Source of the DNA: Dehalococcoidia bacterium
GTDB lineage: Bacteria; Chloroflexota; Dehalococcoidia; Bin125
Length of the DNA stretch: 46,018 nucleotides
NCBI GenBank assembly: GCA_022822375.1
Contig: JAJEBU010000051.1
Span: 1 to 46,018, forward strand
Direction of reading: 5' to 3'
In this document: positions 7,958 to 16,306 of the stretch, piece by piece
Layout: each line of letters begins with the position of its first letter
Numbering within the stretch: position 1 is the stretch's first letter
Notes under the pieces: model-generated
What the model was told of the DNA's origin: nothing
Database searches by the model: none
The model's input: the letters and a program-made list of their open reading frames with translations, nothing else
Translations under genes and position numbers: made by a program

Positions 7958-8395
7958 CTAATGCTCGACCGAGAGCTTGACGTCGGTCACTTTGCGGGAG
8001 TTGACGATCAGGGCGATGTTGAAGTCGCCGTCGTCGGTCAGGGCCAGTGGAATCGCCGCGACCTGCCAGGGCGGCTCGACGCCGCGATACTCGAAGTCGC
8101 GCAGCTCGAAGTACTCCCGCGCGCCGGCGTCGTACTCGACGCGGACCACAATATGGTCGGCGTCGACTGGCTCATTCATCTCCAGCCGAATCCAGAATCG
8201 TTCATCGAGCGCGAGCGGGCGGTTGAGCGGGGTGAGCACGGCCAGGTCGTCGGCGGCCTCGTCAATGTGCAGCGCGGCCACGGCGGAGCCGCCCACGCCG
8301 GAGAAGATCCCGGCGCCCGATCCGCTGCATCCGAGCGCGGACGCGGCGAGAGCGAGCAACGAGACAGTCAGCAGCAGGAATCTTGCGGAGGACAT
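7958..8395 (-). CDS. putative small lipoprotein of unknown function
   Basis: A 145-residue protein. The first 23 residues form a hydrophobic signal peptide ending ASALGC, an imperfect lipobox. The mature part has alternating polar and hydrophobic strands (RFWIRLEMNEP, HIVVRVEYDAG, FNIALIVNSRKVTDVKLSV) that suggest a beta-sandwich. I recognise no family. The reading frame stays open upstream to 9052, but the ATG at 8395 is chosen because it gives the signal peptide and avoids crossing the neighbouring gene. A small GGGG-CTG-CCCC hairpin lies just past its stop in the 127-nt gap before fhs. Confidence 0.6.
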   Translation of the reverse strand: MSSARFLLLTVSLLALAASALGCSGSGAGIFSGVGGSAVAALHIDEAADDLAVLTPLNRPLALDERFWIRLEMNEPVDADHIVVRVEYDAGAREYFELRDFEYRGVEPPWQVAAIPLALTDDGDFNIALIVNSRKVTDVKLSVEH

Positions 8396-8433
8396 CGAAT
8401 CCAGCGTAGCCGCGCTATGGCGGTCTCGGCGGT

Positions 8434-8667
8434 CTAACTGTTGCGTCCCCAGAGCAGCCAGTAGCCGGCAGCAGTGGAGCAGAGTCCGACGGCGGCCAGG
8501 GCCGGCCACCAGGGCCGCAGGTCGCCGAACAGCGGTGGATGAACGAGCACGGCCGCTCCCGCGCCCAACGAGACCGCCAGCCCCGCGGCAGCCGCGACTG
8601 TCAGCACGGCGATCGCGAGCTTCGTCCAGGTCAACGCGCGCAGAGCCACGGTGCGGGATTCGTTCAT
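8434..8667 (-). CDS. small two-helix membrane protein
   Basis: A 77-residue hypothetical protein with two predicted transmembrane helices: about 16-42 (KLAIAVLTVAAAAGLAV and on) and about 52-72 (WWPALAAVGLCSTAAGYWLL). The pattern resembles many short uncharacterised membrane proteins. It lies upstream of the putative lipoprotein gene on the same strand with a 38-nt gap. I see no other clue to function. Confidence 0.5.
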   Translation of the reverse strand: MNESRTVALRALTWTKLAIAVLTVAAAAGLAVSLGAGAAVLVHPPLFGDLRPWWPALAAVGLCSTAAGYWLLWGRNS

Positions 8668-8749
8668 CTCGGCATGCTACGCGCCCAATCATGAGTCCAA
8701 TCATGCGTCGAGTCACCCCTCGGACGCGGTACCCGCGTAAGCTTTCGCT

Positions 8750-9247
8750 ATGGCCAAGCGCAAATCGAAACAGTCGTCGAACGGGCCGAACGGGTCGCAG
8801 CCCAACGACCGCACGGTCGCGTCCAATCGGCGTGCCCTGCGCAACTACGAGATCCTGCGTCGCTATGAGGCAGGACTGGCGCTGAGCGGATCGGAAATCA
8901 AAAGCATCCGTGCCGGTCGAGCGTCCATCGCCGAGGCCTACTGTCGGCCTCGCGCGGACGGTATGGCGCTGGTTGGGGCGCACATTGCGCGCTATGAGCC
9001 GTCGGGCGAGGCGAACCATGAACCCACGCGCGATCGGCGTCTGCTGCTCCACCGACGCGAGATCGCGCAGCTCGAACAGGCCTTCGAGCAGAAGGGTCAG
9101 ACGTTGGTGCCGCTGCGGCTCTATCTCACGCGCGGGCTGGCCAAGCTGGAAGTGGGCATCGGACGCTCGCGCCGGCAGTACGAGAAGCGCCAGCTGCTAG
9201 CGGAGCGCGACGTGAAGCGTCAGATCGAACGGGCGCTGAGAGGCTGA
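8750..9247 (+). CDS. smpB: SsrA-binding protein SmpB
   Basis: A 165-residue partner of tmRNA in ribosome rescue (trans-translation). The core begins near residue 24 (ASNRRALRNYEILRRYEAGL) and has the family signatures LSGSEIKSIRAGRASIAEAY, ARYEPSG, HEPTRDRRLLLHRREI, LVPLRLYLTRGLAKLEVGIG and a basic C-terminal tail (YEKRQLLAERDVKRQIERAL) that enters the mRNA channel. The Lys/Ser/Asn-rich N-terminal extension is variable in this family. ssrA lies 1.7 kb downstream on the same strand, separated by one opposite-strand gene. No clear Shine-Dalgarno sequence precedes the ATG. Confidence 0.96.
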   Translation: MAKRKSKQSSNGPNGSQPNDRTVASNRRALRNYEILRRYEAGLALSGSEIKSIRAGRASIAEAYCRPRADGMALVGAHIARYEPSGEANHEPTRDRRLLLHRREIAQLEQAFEQKGQTLVPLRLYLTRGLAKLEVGIGRSRRQYEKRQLLAERDVKRQIERALRG

Positions 9248-9265
9248 ACGTCAAGCCCGACCCGG

Positions 9266-10789
9266 CTAGCTGCGGCTGGTCTCCAGGTGGCGTCCGACGT
9301 GTCCGACTTCGATCTTGGCGGCGGCCGAGTTCCAGCGAAAGTGAATTCGGCACCAGGCATCGGCGCTGCCGCCGCCGCCCAGCTTGATGTGCAACTGCAT
9401 CTCCACCAAATCTCCGTCGGCGTTGCGAAAGCGGCGCTCTGCGCCGAAGCGGCGCATCGTGTCCGACGACTCGGTCGAGACATCCACGTTGCGCGTCCGC
9501 AACCAGCCGACGATCTGCGCCTCGTCCATGCCGTCAGCGAGCGCCTGTCCCAGGTTGTCCAGGCGTCGGAGGCTCTCCCAGACCGCGCTCGCCGGCTGGT
9601 ATCGCGACGCTGCGGCGCTCTCGTGGGCGTTGGCGAACAGGTCGAGGTGTGCACAATAGGCCTCAGCCAGCTGCACCGCATCGACGGTGCTATCCGGGTC
9701 ATCGGGCGGCGGTGGAGCCTCAAGCGATGCCTGATGCGCCGCAACCACATCCAGGGCCTGATCCAACCGTTCCGCCTGGCCGCGCCAGCGATCGCGTTCC
9801 TGCTCCACTCGCCGCAGCTGAGACTGCAGCGCCAGGATCGTCTCGTTGAGCGACTCGGAACGTTCCGCGCCGACCCCGATCTTCGTCTGCAGCGCGCGGG
9901 ACAGTTCCTCGACCTGGGAGGCCAACCGCGCTCGTTCCTGCAGCCGGATGCGATCGGCGATCTCATCGCAGCGGCCGTCGCTCGGCAGTTCGCGGTTGAC
10001 GCTCGCGGCGAAGTGTCGAATCTCCTGAGCGAACTGAGCCTGCAATGCCCGCGAACGCAGGACGTAGCGGTGTCGCGAGGGCGAGTCGGCGCGCGACAGA
10101 ATGGGGCGGTAGACGCGCACAGCGCCGCCGTAGCAGGCATATTGATTGCCCAGCAAGCCGGCGATGCGCCTGGAGGCCGCGGATCCCCAGACTGCCACGA
10201 GCGCCAGCCCGGCGAGGTCGCGTTGTAGTGAGCGCGGATCGAACGCGGTCTGGTTGCTGTCATCGAGAGACACCGCGATCAGCGGCAGCGTTCGATCCGC
10301 ACGGGCCAACACCTGACCAACGAAGTCCGCCGCGTGCTCTGGTCCGACCGTCGTCGGTTCGCTGCTGAGCACGATGCCGCCGCTGCGGCACTCGAACTGG
10401 TCGATGACCTGCCGAACGAAGCTCAGCTTGCGGAATCCCGCTGCCCGCGCCGAGCGCGGGTCGGCAGCGTCCAAGCGCACCACGGCCTCAATCGTGGTCT
10501 GGGCGTCCTGCTCACCGCTGCGCCCATCGCAGGCGGCAGCGATCTCAATCAACCAGCGGTCGCCAGGCTCGTCACTGGGCAATGTCCAGCGCAGCTCGAA
10601 CGCCGTGTCTGAGTCGTGCGCCCCGGACCAAACCTCCAGCTGCTGATCGGCATTGCGCCAGACGCCCGACTCGGTCTCGATCGCTCCTGCGTCGGCGCCG
10701 AACACGTCCGCTGCCCAGCGTCGCGCGAAGCGGGCGACCTCGCCGTGTGCGGCAGTCGTCGTGAGCACGGTGCGGTAGAAGTCGGGCAT
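9266..10789 (-). CDS. coiled-coil protein of unknown family
   Basis: A 507-residue, apparently cytoplasmic protein with no signal or membrane segment. By eye it has three parts. An N-terminal alpha/beta region (about 1-265) includes FRKLSFVRQVIDQF, GGIVLSSEPTTVG, RTLPLIAVSLDDS, DLAGLALVAVWGS and YACYGGAVRVYRP. A central coiled coil (about 285-375) is rich in Arg/Glu/Gln with leucine heptads (ARLASQVEELSRALQTKI, LALQSQLRRVEQERDRW). A C-terminal domain (about 390-507) has FRNADGDLVEMQLHIKLGGG, CRIHFRW and KIEVGHVGRHL. I do not recognise a named family. The arrangement recalls uncharacterised proteins of accessory or defence neighbourhoods, but that is an impression only. It sits between smpB and ssrA on the opposite strand. 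Confidence 0.7.
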   Translation of the reverse strand: MPDFYRTVLTTTAAHGEVARFARRWAADVFGADAGAIETESGVWRNADQQLEVWSGAHDSDTAFELRWTLPSDEPGDRWLIEIAAACDGRSGEQDAQTTIEAVVRLDAADPRSARAAGFRKLSFVRQVIDQFECRSGGIVLSSEPTTVGPEHAADFVGQVLARADRTLPLIAVSLDDSNQTAFDPRSLQRDLAGLALVAVWGSAASRRIAGLLGNQYACYGGAVRVYRPILSRADSPSRHRYVLRSRALQAQFAQEIRHFAASVNRELPSDGRCDEIADRIRLQERARLASQVEELSRALQTKIGVGAERSESLNETILALQSQLRRVEQERDRWRGQAERLDQALDVVAAHQASLEAPPPPDDPDSTVDAVQLAEAYCAHLDLFANAHESAAASRYQPASAVWESLRRLDNLGQALADGMDEAQIVGWLRTRNVDVSTESSDTMRRFGAERRFRNADGDLVEMQLHIKLGGGGSADAWCRIHFRWNSAAAKIEVGHVGRHLETSRS

Positions 10790-10945
10790 TTGCTTCGGAG
10801 CCCCTCTGCTGCGCTGCCAGTGCGCTCCTCCAACTCAGCCGCTGTCTGCAAGATAGTCAACCAATGCGCGACCGCCGGTGCTGCCATGCCAGCGGTGATG
10901 CGGTCTGTGTTGCGATCTGTTCAGCCTGCGGGCGACGGTCTGGCT

Positions 10946-10951
10946 ATATTG
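10946..10951 (+). promoter_or_regulatory. possible -10 box of the ssrA promoter
   Basis: TATATT is the best -10-like hexamer upstream of ssrA, 35 nt before the mature 5' end, which would leave a short leader to be trimmed. No convincing -35 lies 16-18 nt further upstream, so this is weak. Confidence 0.2.
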
Positions 10952-10985
10952 ATTGTCAGCGTCGGCGTCCGCCGGCGTCCAACAT

Positions 10986-11342
10986 GGGGACGAAAGGGTT
11001 CGACAGCGGTTGACTGCGCATTGCTGCGTGCCGAGCTGGCGTAACTCGAAAACTGCGCCAACCTTCCTATACACGGCGAATCCAAGGAGTTTGCCCTCGC
11101 TGCCTAACCGCGGCGACGTCACCCTGAACTGAATCCGAACAGCGACGGGACTGGCGCCGACCAAACCGGATGCCCGCTGCGCGATGTCGGGAGCGCGGCG
11201 GAAAGACCACTCCGACTGACCTGTCCGTAACGGTAGGCCGACGCGCCGGCGTTCAGGGACACCGCAAGCGACGGACACGCACGTAGACGCACTGGGAAGC
11301 GGCCGTCTGGACGGGGAGTTCGATTCTCCCCCGTCTCCACCA
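10986..11342 (+). ncRNA. ssrA: transfer-messenger RNA (tmRNA), one-piece
   Basis: A 357-nt tmRNA for rescue of stalled ribosomes. The 5' end GGGGACG (10986-10992) pairs fully, with one G-U, with CGTCTCC near the 3' end (11332-11338), followed by A and an encoded CCA (11340-11342). The 5' GGGTTCGAC and the 3' T-arm GAGTTCGATTCTC are the usual tRNA-like elements. The tag frame ends at TAA (11105-11107) and reads back as ANLPIHGESKEFALAA if the resume codon is GCC at 11057; a start at GAA 11048 is also possible. The terminal ALAA is the standard protease degron. smpB lies upstream. Confidence 0.96.
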
Positions 11343-11350
11343 GCAAACAG

Positions 11351-11388
11351 AGCGCCCTCCCGAGCCAAGCAGTGCTCGGGAGGGCGCT
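11351..11388 (+). terminator. strong hairpin terminator after ssrA
   Basis: A perfect 15-bp inverted repeat (AGCGCCCTCCCGAGC at 11351-11365 with its complement at 11374-11388) and an 8-nt loop, starting 9 nt after the tmRNA 3' end. Only a weak GTTGT tail follows, so termination may rely on stem strength. Confidence 0.8.
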
Positions 11389-11497
11389 GTTGTGATGTCG
11401 CAGGTGGTTGAGAGAGGAAACGTACGAGTTGGAGAACGAATCGTTTGCATGACGTGAGGAGATGGATCGTCGTGTAGTAGGATTCACTGAACTCGGT

Positions 11498-11526
11498 TTG
11501 ACGACTCAGACCGGGCAACTGAGATT
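11498..11526 (+). promoter_or_regulatory. possible promoter of the peptide-transport locus
   Basis: TTGACG (11498-11503), a 17-nt spacer and GAGATT (11521-11526), 31 nt before the ATG of the first binding-protein gene. The -35 is good and the -10 poor. The gap from the ssrA terminator to the gene holds nothing else I can name. Confidence 0.3.
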
Positions 11527-11557
11527 GCGGCGCGAGCCGCCCGTCCCGGAGGACACG

Positions 11558-13600
11558 ATGAGCGAACGGAATTACTGGACTCGGATGCGCCGTCGACAGC
11601 TGTCACGCCGTGCGCTGCTGGGCGCATCGGCGCGTGCCGGCGTCGGCGCGGCCGGCCTGGCATTGGTCGGCTGTGGCGATGATGACGACGACGGCCAGCA
11701 GGCCGCCGCGCAGGTGCAGCAGCAAGCCCAGCAGCAACAGCAGGCGATGCAGCAGCAGCAGGCCGACCAACAGGCCATGCAGGCTGCAGATCAGGAAGAC
11801 CAGCAGGATCAGGCGGCTACCGCGACGGCGCAGCAAGCTTCGAGCGTGCCGGGCCCGGGCCAGGGCGGCGACTCGGTCGCGTCGTACTACGGCCTCAACT
11901 CGGGCGACCTGCCGACGCTGGACCCGTACGAGAACCTGACCTATCGCACGCAGACAGGTTCGGGCTACCACTACGCGAAGCTGATTCGCGAGGTCGAAGG
12001 CGGCCCCGGCGTGTCGCCGACCTACCACGGCGAGCAGACGCCCGACGCCTCGGAGCTGCCTGAGGTCGTGGACGAGACGACCTACGTCTTCAACATTCGC
12101 GATGACGTCTTCTGGCACGACGTTGAGCCGCTCAACGGTCGCCAGCTGACCATCGACGACATCATGTACACCTACGACCGCTTCCGCGAGGTCTCGCCGA
12201 ACGGCGCGAGCTGGGACAAGGTCGTGGCCTCGTTCGAGCCAGGTCAGGACAACGCGATCACGGCGAAGCTGCACCGGCCGCACGCGCCGTTCGTGATTCT
12301 CGCCTCCTCGTCGCAGCACCTGTACCTGATTCCGCCCGAGATTGTGGACGACGGCACGGTCGCCGAGCGACCCGTCGGCGCGGGTCCGTTCATCTTCGAG
12401 GAGTACGAGCCGGGCGTGGCGCTGCGCTGGCGTCACAACCCGAACTGGCACAACGGCTACAACGGCAACGGTGCGCCGTACCTCAACACGATCACGCGGA
12501 CGCTGAACGCGGACCCGAACGTGATCATCCAGGCCGTGGCCGACGGCAGCTTCGACTTCTCGCGGCTGTCCGCTTCGGTCTACGCGCAGATGGACGGCGC
12601 GCTGCCCGAAGAGTACGACCGCGACCGCGCCTTCGTGTTGACGCCGACGGCGACGCCGGGCGGCTTCTACTTCAACTTCTCGATTCCACCCTGGAACGAC
12701 GTGCGGATGCGTTTGGCGCTGTCCATGGCGCTCGACCGCGACGGCGTCCTGCAGGGCACCGACGACACCGGCCAGGGCGTCTGGCAGTCTGGTATCTCGC
12801 CGATGGCTCCGTACTGGCTCGACCCCAAGTCGGACGACTTCGGTCCGAACGCGAAGTACTTCCAGCTCAACCTGGCAGAGTCGCAGAAGCTGCTTGATGC
12901 GGCTGGGTACCCGGACGGGATTCAGGCCACGATCCACAACACGGCCGACTACGGCGCGACGGCGAACAACTTCTTCGCCGCGAACGTCGCATCGGTCGCT
13001 GAGGGCGGCTTCCAGTTCGAGATCTTCTCGAAGGAATACGCGGCCTACATCGCCTCGATCTTCCGCGGGAACTTCCCGGACTCGTGGGACGGCGAGTCGA
13101 GCCACCTGGCCATCGGGCCGTTCTACGGCGGCGCGACCGACCCCGAGGACCTCTTCGCCGCGGTCTACTCGCGCAACTCCGGCCGCCACAACTGGGGCTC
13201 GTCGAGCCGCACGCCGGCCAACCGCGACGCCGTGCTGGCGCTGGACACCGGCGGCAACGCCGAGGCCTGGTCGCCGGTCGACTCGGACACCTTCGGCCAC
13301 CCGAACTCCGCGATCGGCGGCGGTCCGGAAGAGGACGAAGAGCTGCACCGGTTGATGGACGAGCAGCGCGGCATCCTCGACTTCGAGGAGCGCGTGCAGA
13401 AGATCCACGACATCCAGCGCTACATGGCGGAAAAGATGTACACGGTGCCCTACACTGCGGCGCCCGAGACGTACGTCTACAACCCATGGGTGCGTCACAA
13501 CGACTTCGACAAGGTCCACCCGAAGATCAGCTACGGCACGGGCAATGCGTTCGAGCCGTTCCTCTGGATCGACGAGGACCTCAAGGACGAGCTGACCTAG
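11558..13600 (+). CDS. ABC transporter substrate-binding protein, family 5 (peptide/nickel type), copy 1
   Basis: A 680-residue Tat-exported lipoprotein. The N-terminus has the twin-arginine motif (QLSRRALLGASARAG) and a lipobox (LALVGC). It is followed by GDDDDDG and about 60 residues dominated by Gln and Ala, then the solute-binding fold: YYGLNSGDLPTLDPYENLTY, VFWHDVEPLNGRQLTIDDI, AERPVGAGPFIFEEYEPG, MRLALSMALDRDGVL and a C-terminal VPYTAAPETYVYNPW. The start is the ATG at 11558, which has GGAGG 6 nt upstream and matches the paralogue's N-terminus; the frame is open further upstream to 11462 but that extension looks non-coding. It delivers a peptide-like or other organic substrate to the two permeases downstream. 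It is very similar to the binding protein at 16307-18358. Confidence 0.93.
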   Translation: MSERNYWTRMRRRQLSRRALLGASARAGVGAAGLALVGCGDDDDDGQQAAAQVQQQAQQQQQAMQQQQADQQAMQAADQEDQQDQAATATAQQASSVPGPGQGGDSVASYYGLNSGDLPTLDPYENLTYRTQTGSGYHYAKLIREVEGGPGVSPTYHGEQTPDASELPEVVDETTYVFNIRDDVFWHDVEPLNGRQLTIDDIMYTYDRFREVSPNGASWDKVVASFEPGQDNAITAKLHRPHAPFVILASSSQHLYLIPPEIVDDGTVAERPVGAGPFIFEEYEPGVALRWRHNPNWHNGYNGNGAPYLNTITRTLNADPNVIIQAVADGSFDFSRLSASVYAQMDGALPEEYDRDRAFVLTPTATPGGFYFNFSIPPWNDVRMRLALSMALDRDGVLQGTDDTGQGVWQSGISPMAPYWLDPKSDDFGPNAKYFQLNLAESQKLLDAAGYPDGIQATIHNTADYGATANNFFAANVASVAEGGFQFEIFSKEYAAYIASIFRGNFPDSWDGESSHLAIGPFYGGATDPEDLFAAVYSRNSGRHNWGSSSRTPANRDAVLALDTGGNAEAWSPVDSDTFGHPNSAIGGGPEEDEELHRLMDEQRGILDFEERVQKIHDIQRYMAEKMYTVPYTAAPETYVYNPWVRHNDFDKVHPKISYGTGNAFEPFLWIDEDLKDELT

Positions 13601-13615
13601 CGTTCGAGATGCGCT

Positions 13616-13652
13616 CGGCGCGCCCGGCGGCTCAGGCCGTGCGGGCGCGCCG
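13616..13652 (+). promoter_or_regulatory. intercistronic hairpin between binding protein and permease
   Basis: CGGCGCGCCCG (13616-13626) pairs over 11 bp with CGGGCGCGCCG (13642-13652), with a 15-nt loop that can itself pair CGG with CCG. It lies 15 nt past the binding-protein stop and 57 nt before the permease start. Such hairpins often stabilise the upstream message or partly terminate, keeping binding protein in excess over permease. That role is inferred. Confidence 0.55.
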
Positions 13653-13709
13653 GACGCGCCCGGCGCTCGCTGTGCCGAGAGCGATGGACACTGTGATGGA
13701 CAGGGCCGC

Positions 13710-14675
13710 ATGAACCAGTACGTCATCCGCCGCCTGCTGCTGATCATCCCGACCCTGCTGGGGGTGACCATCCTGGTTTCCCTGCTGGTCGAGCTCCTGC
13801 CCGGCGACTTCGTCGACACCTTGCTCGAGGAGTACACCGGCCAGGGCGAGAGTGTGCAGGAGTTCCGCGCTCGGATTGAGGCGCAGCTGGGGCTCGATCG
13901 GCCCTGGCACGAACGCTACGGCGATTGGCTCTGGAACGCGCTGCAGGGCGACCTCGGCACGTCGTTGCAGGGCTCCTTCCGGACCGTGAATGAAGAGCTG
14001 CAGAGCCGCATTCCGGTGACGATGGAGCTCGGCTTCCTGGCGCTCGTCGTGGGAACGATTGTCGCGCTGCCGGTCGGCGTGATCTCGGCCGTGCGGCAGG
14101 ACTCGGCGGCCGACTACATCCTCAGGGGGCTGGCCGTGCTCGCGTTGGCCGTGCCTGGATTCTGGTTGGCGGTGATCGTGATCAGCATCGTCTTCCCGAC
14201 GCTCGGCTTACCGGCGTTACCCGTCACCTACTCCACGCCGACCGAGGACTTACCCGAGAACTTACGCAAGATGTATGTGCCCGCGATCCTGCTGGGCGTG
14301 GCGCTGGCTGGTCCGATGATGCGGCTCACGCGAGGCGAAATGCTCGAGGTGCTGCGACAGGACTACGTGCGCACGGCGCGCGCCAAGGGTCTGCAGGAGA
14401 ATGCCGTGATCGTGCAGCACGCAATGCGCAACGCGCTGATTCCGGTGCTGACCGTGATCGGTCTGCAGGCGTCATTGCTGATCGGCGGATCGGTGATCAT
14501 GGAGAGCATCTTCAACCTGCCGGGTATGGGGCTCAAGATGATTGAGGCGCTCAAGCGCCGCGACATTCCGATCGTGATGGGCATCATGGTCGTGATCGCG
14601 CTGTTCGTGATCGTCGTCAACCTCGTGGTCGATCTCGCCTACTCGCTGGTCGATCCGCGCATCCGTTACTCCTAG
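13710..14675 (+). CDS. ABC transporter permease, DppB/OppB type
   Basis: A 321-residue inner-membrane permease of the peptide/nickel family. It opens with MNQYVIRRLLLIIPTLLGVT, the typical first helix, then a periplasmic loop with LGLDRPWHERYGDWLWNALQ and GDLGTSLQ. The cytoplasmic EAA loop that contacts the ATPase reads YVRTARAKGLQENAVIVQHA, followed by NALIPVLTVIGLQ, then FNLPGMGLKMIEALKRRDIP and a last helix ending in LVDPRIRYS. About six helices, normal length. The next gene encodes its partner permease. No ATPase gene is present in the window, so the pair must use one encoded elsewhere. Confidence 0.94.
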   Translation: MNQYVIRRLLLIIPTLLGVTILVSLLVELLPGDFVDTLLEEYTGQGESVQEFRARIEAQLGLDRPWHERYGDWLWNALQGDLGTSLQGSFRTVNEELQSRIPVTMELGFLALVVGTIVALPVGVISAVRQDSAADYILRGLAVLALAVPGFWLAVIVISIVFPTLGLPALPVTYSTPTEDLPENLRKMYVPAILLGVALAGPMMRLTRGEMLEVLRQDYVRTARAKGLQENAVIVQHAMRNALIPVLTVIGLQASLLIGGSVIMESIFNLPGMGLKMIEALKRRDIPIVMGIMVVIALFVIVVNLVVDLAYSLVDPRIRYS

Positions 14676-14708
14676 CCGAGAGCGGTTGAGGGGCGAAGGG
14701 ACAGGGCC

Positions 14709-16064
14709 GTGTCCGAATCCACCACACTCGACGACGTTGTCGTCATTGGCCGTCGCGAAGGCATCGCCGAACGTGCGCGGGACCTGATCGAGACGCTGAT
14801 CAACCGCGCGCTGGAGAGCCCGATCGGCTTTATCACCGCGCTCGTCGGGCTGATCGTGCTCGGCTCGTTCGGCTTCCTTGTGGCGGTCGTGATCATGCCC
14901 TATTGGATGTACCGGCGGCGCAAGTATCTGGGTGCCTTCGGTGCCGTGATCCTGCTCGCCTGCGTGCTCGTGGCCTTCTTCGCGCCCCTCATTCAGACGA
15001 CCGATACCGGCGGCAACGCCAACATCGTGCCCTATGCCAAGGCGACCTTCTCGGACCGCTTCATCGGCCCGACCTGGGACCACGTGCTGGGCACGGACAA
15101 TCTCGGCCGCGACTACACCACGCGGATCGTCTACGGCGCCGAGGTGACGGTGCTGGTCGGTGTGGGGACCGTGCTGCTGACCGCCTTCCTGGCGACTGGG
15201 ATCGGGCTCGTCTCGGGCTACTTCGCCGGGGCCGGGCTGACCTGGAGCATGCGCGCGCCACCTCAGGTGCTCGGACTGCCTGGGCCGCTGTGGTGGTTCG
15301 CCGCGCTGCCCTTCTCGCTGTTCTTCCTCGCCATTCAGCTCGCGATCCGCTTAGCCGACCTGGCCACGCTGGGGCTGCTCCATGACCAATGGGAGCGGCT
15401 GTCTGAGATAGCTGGGCTCGGCTTGCCCACGAAGCCCGGGCCGTTGCCCGACATCGACCTGGTGATCCAGCGCGTCGTTGACGTCTGGAACGCCTTCCCT
15501 GCAATCTTCCTGATCCTCGGCATCCTGGCGGTGCTCGGCTCCGGCGGCGACGGCTTCTTCGGGCTCGGCCGCGGCCCCGACATCGGCCCCCAGGCAGACT
15601 TCGGCGACGAATGGCTGTGGGAAGTCTTCCCCCGCACCACCGTCGTGATCGTCACGCTCGCTGTCGTGCTCGCGGCCGGCAACTCACGGATCGTCAGAGG
15701 CGCCGTGCTCTCGACCCGCGCCACGCAGTACGTCGAAGCGGCGCGCGCGCTGGGCGCCAACAACGCGCGGATCATGCTCGCTCACATCATCCCCAACGTG
15801 ATGGCGACGATCATCATCCTCTCCTCGATCAACCTCGGCGTCGCCGTACTGGCCGAGGCGGCCATCTCGTTCCTCGGCTTCGGCATTCCCGAGCCGTTCC
15901 CAACCTGGGGCCGCGACGCCGGTGGTCTGGCGCTGACCTACGGCGCTCAGTACTGGTGGATGGCCGTCTTCCCGGGCCTGGCGATTGCGATTGCCGTGTT
16001 CGGCTTCAACATGATGGGCGACGCGCTGCGGGACATTCTCGACCCGCGCTTGCGCGGCACCTAA
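14709..16064 (+). CDS. ABC transporter permease, DppC/OppC type, enlarged
   Basis: A 451-residue permease, about 150 residues longer than usual DppC. GTG start 33 nt after the dppB-type stop. The N-terminal 90 residues add a cytoplasmic segment and an extra hydrophobic helix (FITALVGLIVLGSFGFLVAV) before the usual first helix (FGAVILLACVLVAFFAPLIQ). HVLGTDNLGRDYTTRIVYGA is the classic DppC motif. A further insertion of roughly 70 residues with an additional hydrophobic stretch (WWFAALPFSLFFLAIQLAIR) follows before DVWNAFPAIFLILGILAVLG. The EAA loop is YVEAARALGANNARIMLAHI, followed by ISFLGFGIPEPFPTWG. Family assignment is secure; the role of the extra segments is unknown. Confidence 0.92.
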   Translation: MSESTTLDDVVVIGRREGIAERARDLIETLINRALESPIGFITALVGLIVLGSFGFLVAVVIMPYWMYRRRKYLGAFGAVILLACVLVAFFAPLIQTTDTGGNANIVPYAKATFSDRFIGPTWDHVLGTDNLGRDYTTRIVYGAEVTVLVGVGTVLLTAFLATGIGLVSGYFAGAGLTWSMRAPPQVLGLPGPLWWFAALPFSLFFLAIQLAIRLADLATLGLLHDQWERLSEIAGLGLPTKPGPLPDIDLVIQRVVDVWNAFPAIFLILGILAVLGSGGDGFFGLGRGPDIGPQADFGDEWLWEVFPRTTVVIVTLAVVLAAGNSRIVRGAVLSTRATQYVEAARALGANNARIMLAHIIPNVMATIIILSSINLGVAVLAEAAISFLGFGIPEPFPTWGRDAGGLALTYGAQYWWMAVFPGLAIAIAVFGFNMMGDALRDILDPRLRGT

Positions 16065-16166
16065 GCTCAGAAGCTGGCCGAAAGCTGGTCGCAGGCGGCC
16101 AATCCACGCCGCGATCGCCACGCCGCATCACACGGCCGGTCGATTTGATCGGCAGACGCGAACAGT

Positions 16167-16195
16167 ACGCGCGGGCGAAACACACCCGCGCGTTT
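16167..16195 (+). terminator. terminator after the permease genes
   Basis: ACGCGCGGG (16167-16175) and CCCGCGCGT (16185-16193) form a 9-bp perfect stem with a 9-nt loop, ending in TTTCT. It lies about 100 nt after the second permease and 110 nt before the second binding-protein gene, which suggests that the latter has its own promoter. Confidence 0.65.
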
Positions 16196-16306
16196 CTGTA
16201 TCATCTGCGTTACATTGTCGCGAAGGCTCGAAACTCGGGTTGCCCGAGCGGAGCGCTTCGCACTCAGCAATGGACGGGCCGATCCCGTCCCCAGAGGAGG
16301 CACAGC

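Noticed and set aside
7958-9052. A 364-residue reading of the small lipoprotein gene
   Set aside because: The upstream extension crosses two other genes and shows no protein character; the internal ATG at 8395 begins a signal peptide.
13165-13837. Minus-strand open frames opposite the first binding-protein and permease genes
   Set aside because: They mirror high-GC codon structure of the real genes, have no ribosome binding sites and no recognisable domains.
16221-16290. Possible tRNA or structured RNA between the permease terminator and the second binding protein
   Set aside because: There are small hairpins (CTCGGG-TTG-CCCGAG) but no T-arm, anticodon arm or acceptor stem that would fit a tRNA.
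15611-16306. N-terminal extension of the second binding protein (915 residues in all)
   Set aside because: It overlaps the permease gene in another frame and would bury the Tat signal peptide; a strong ribosome binding site precedes 16307.
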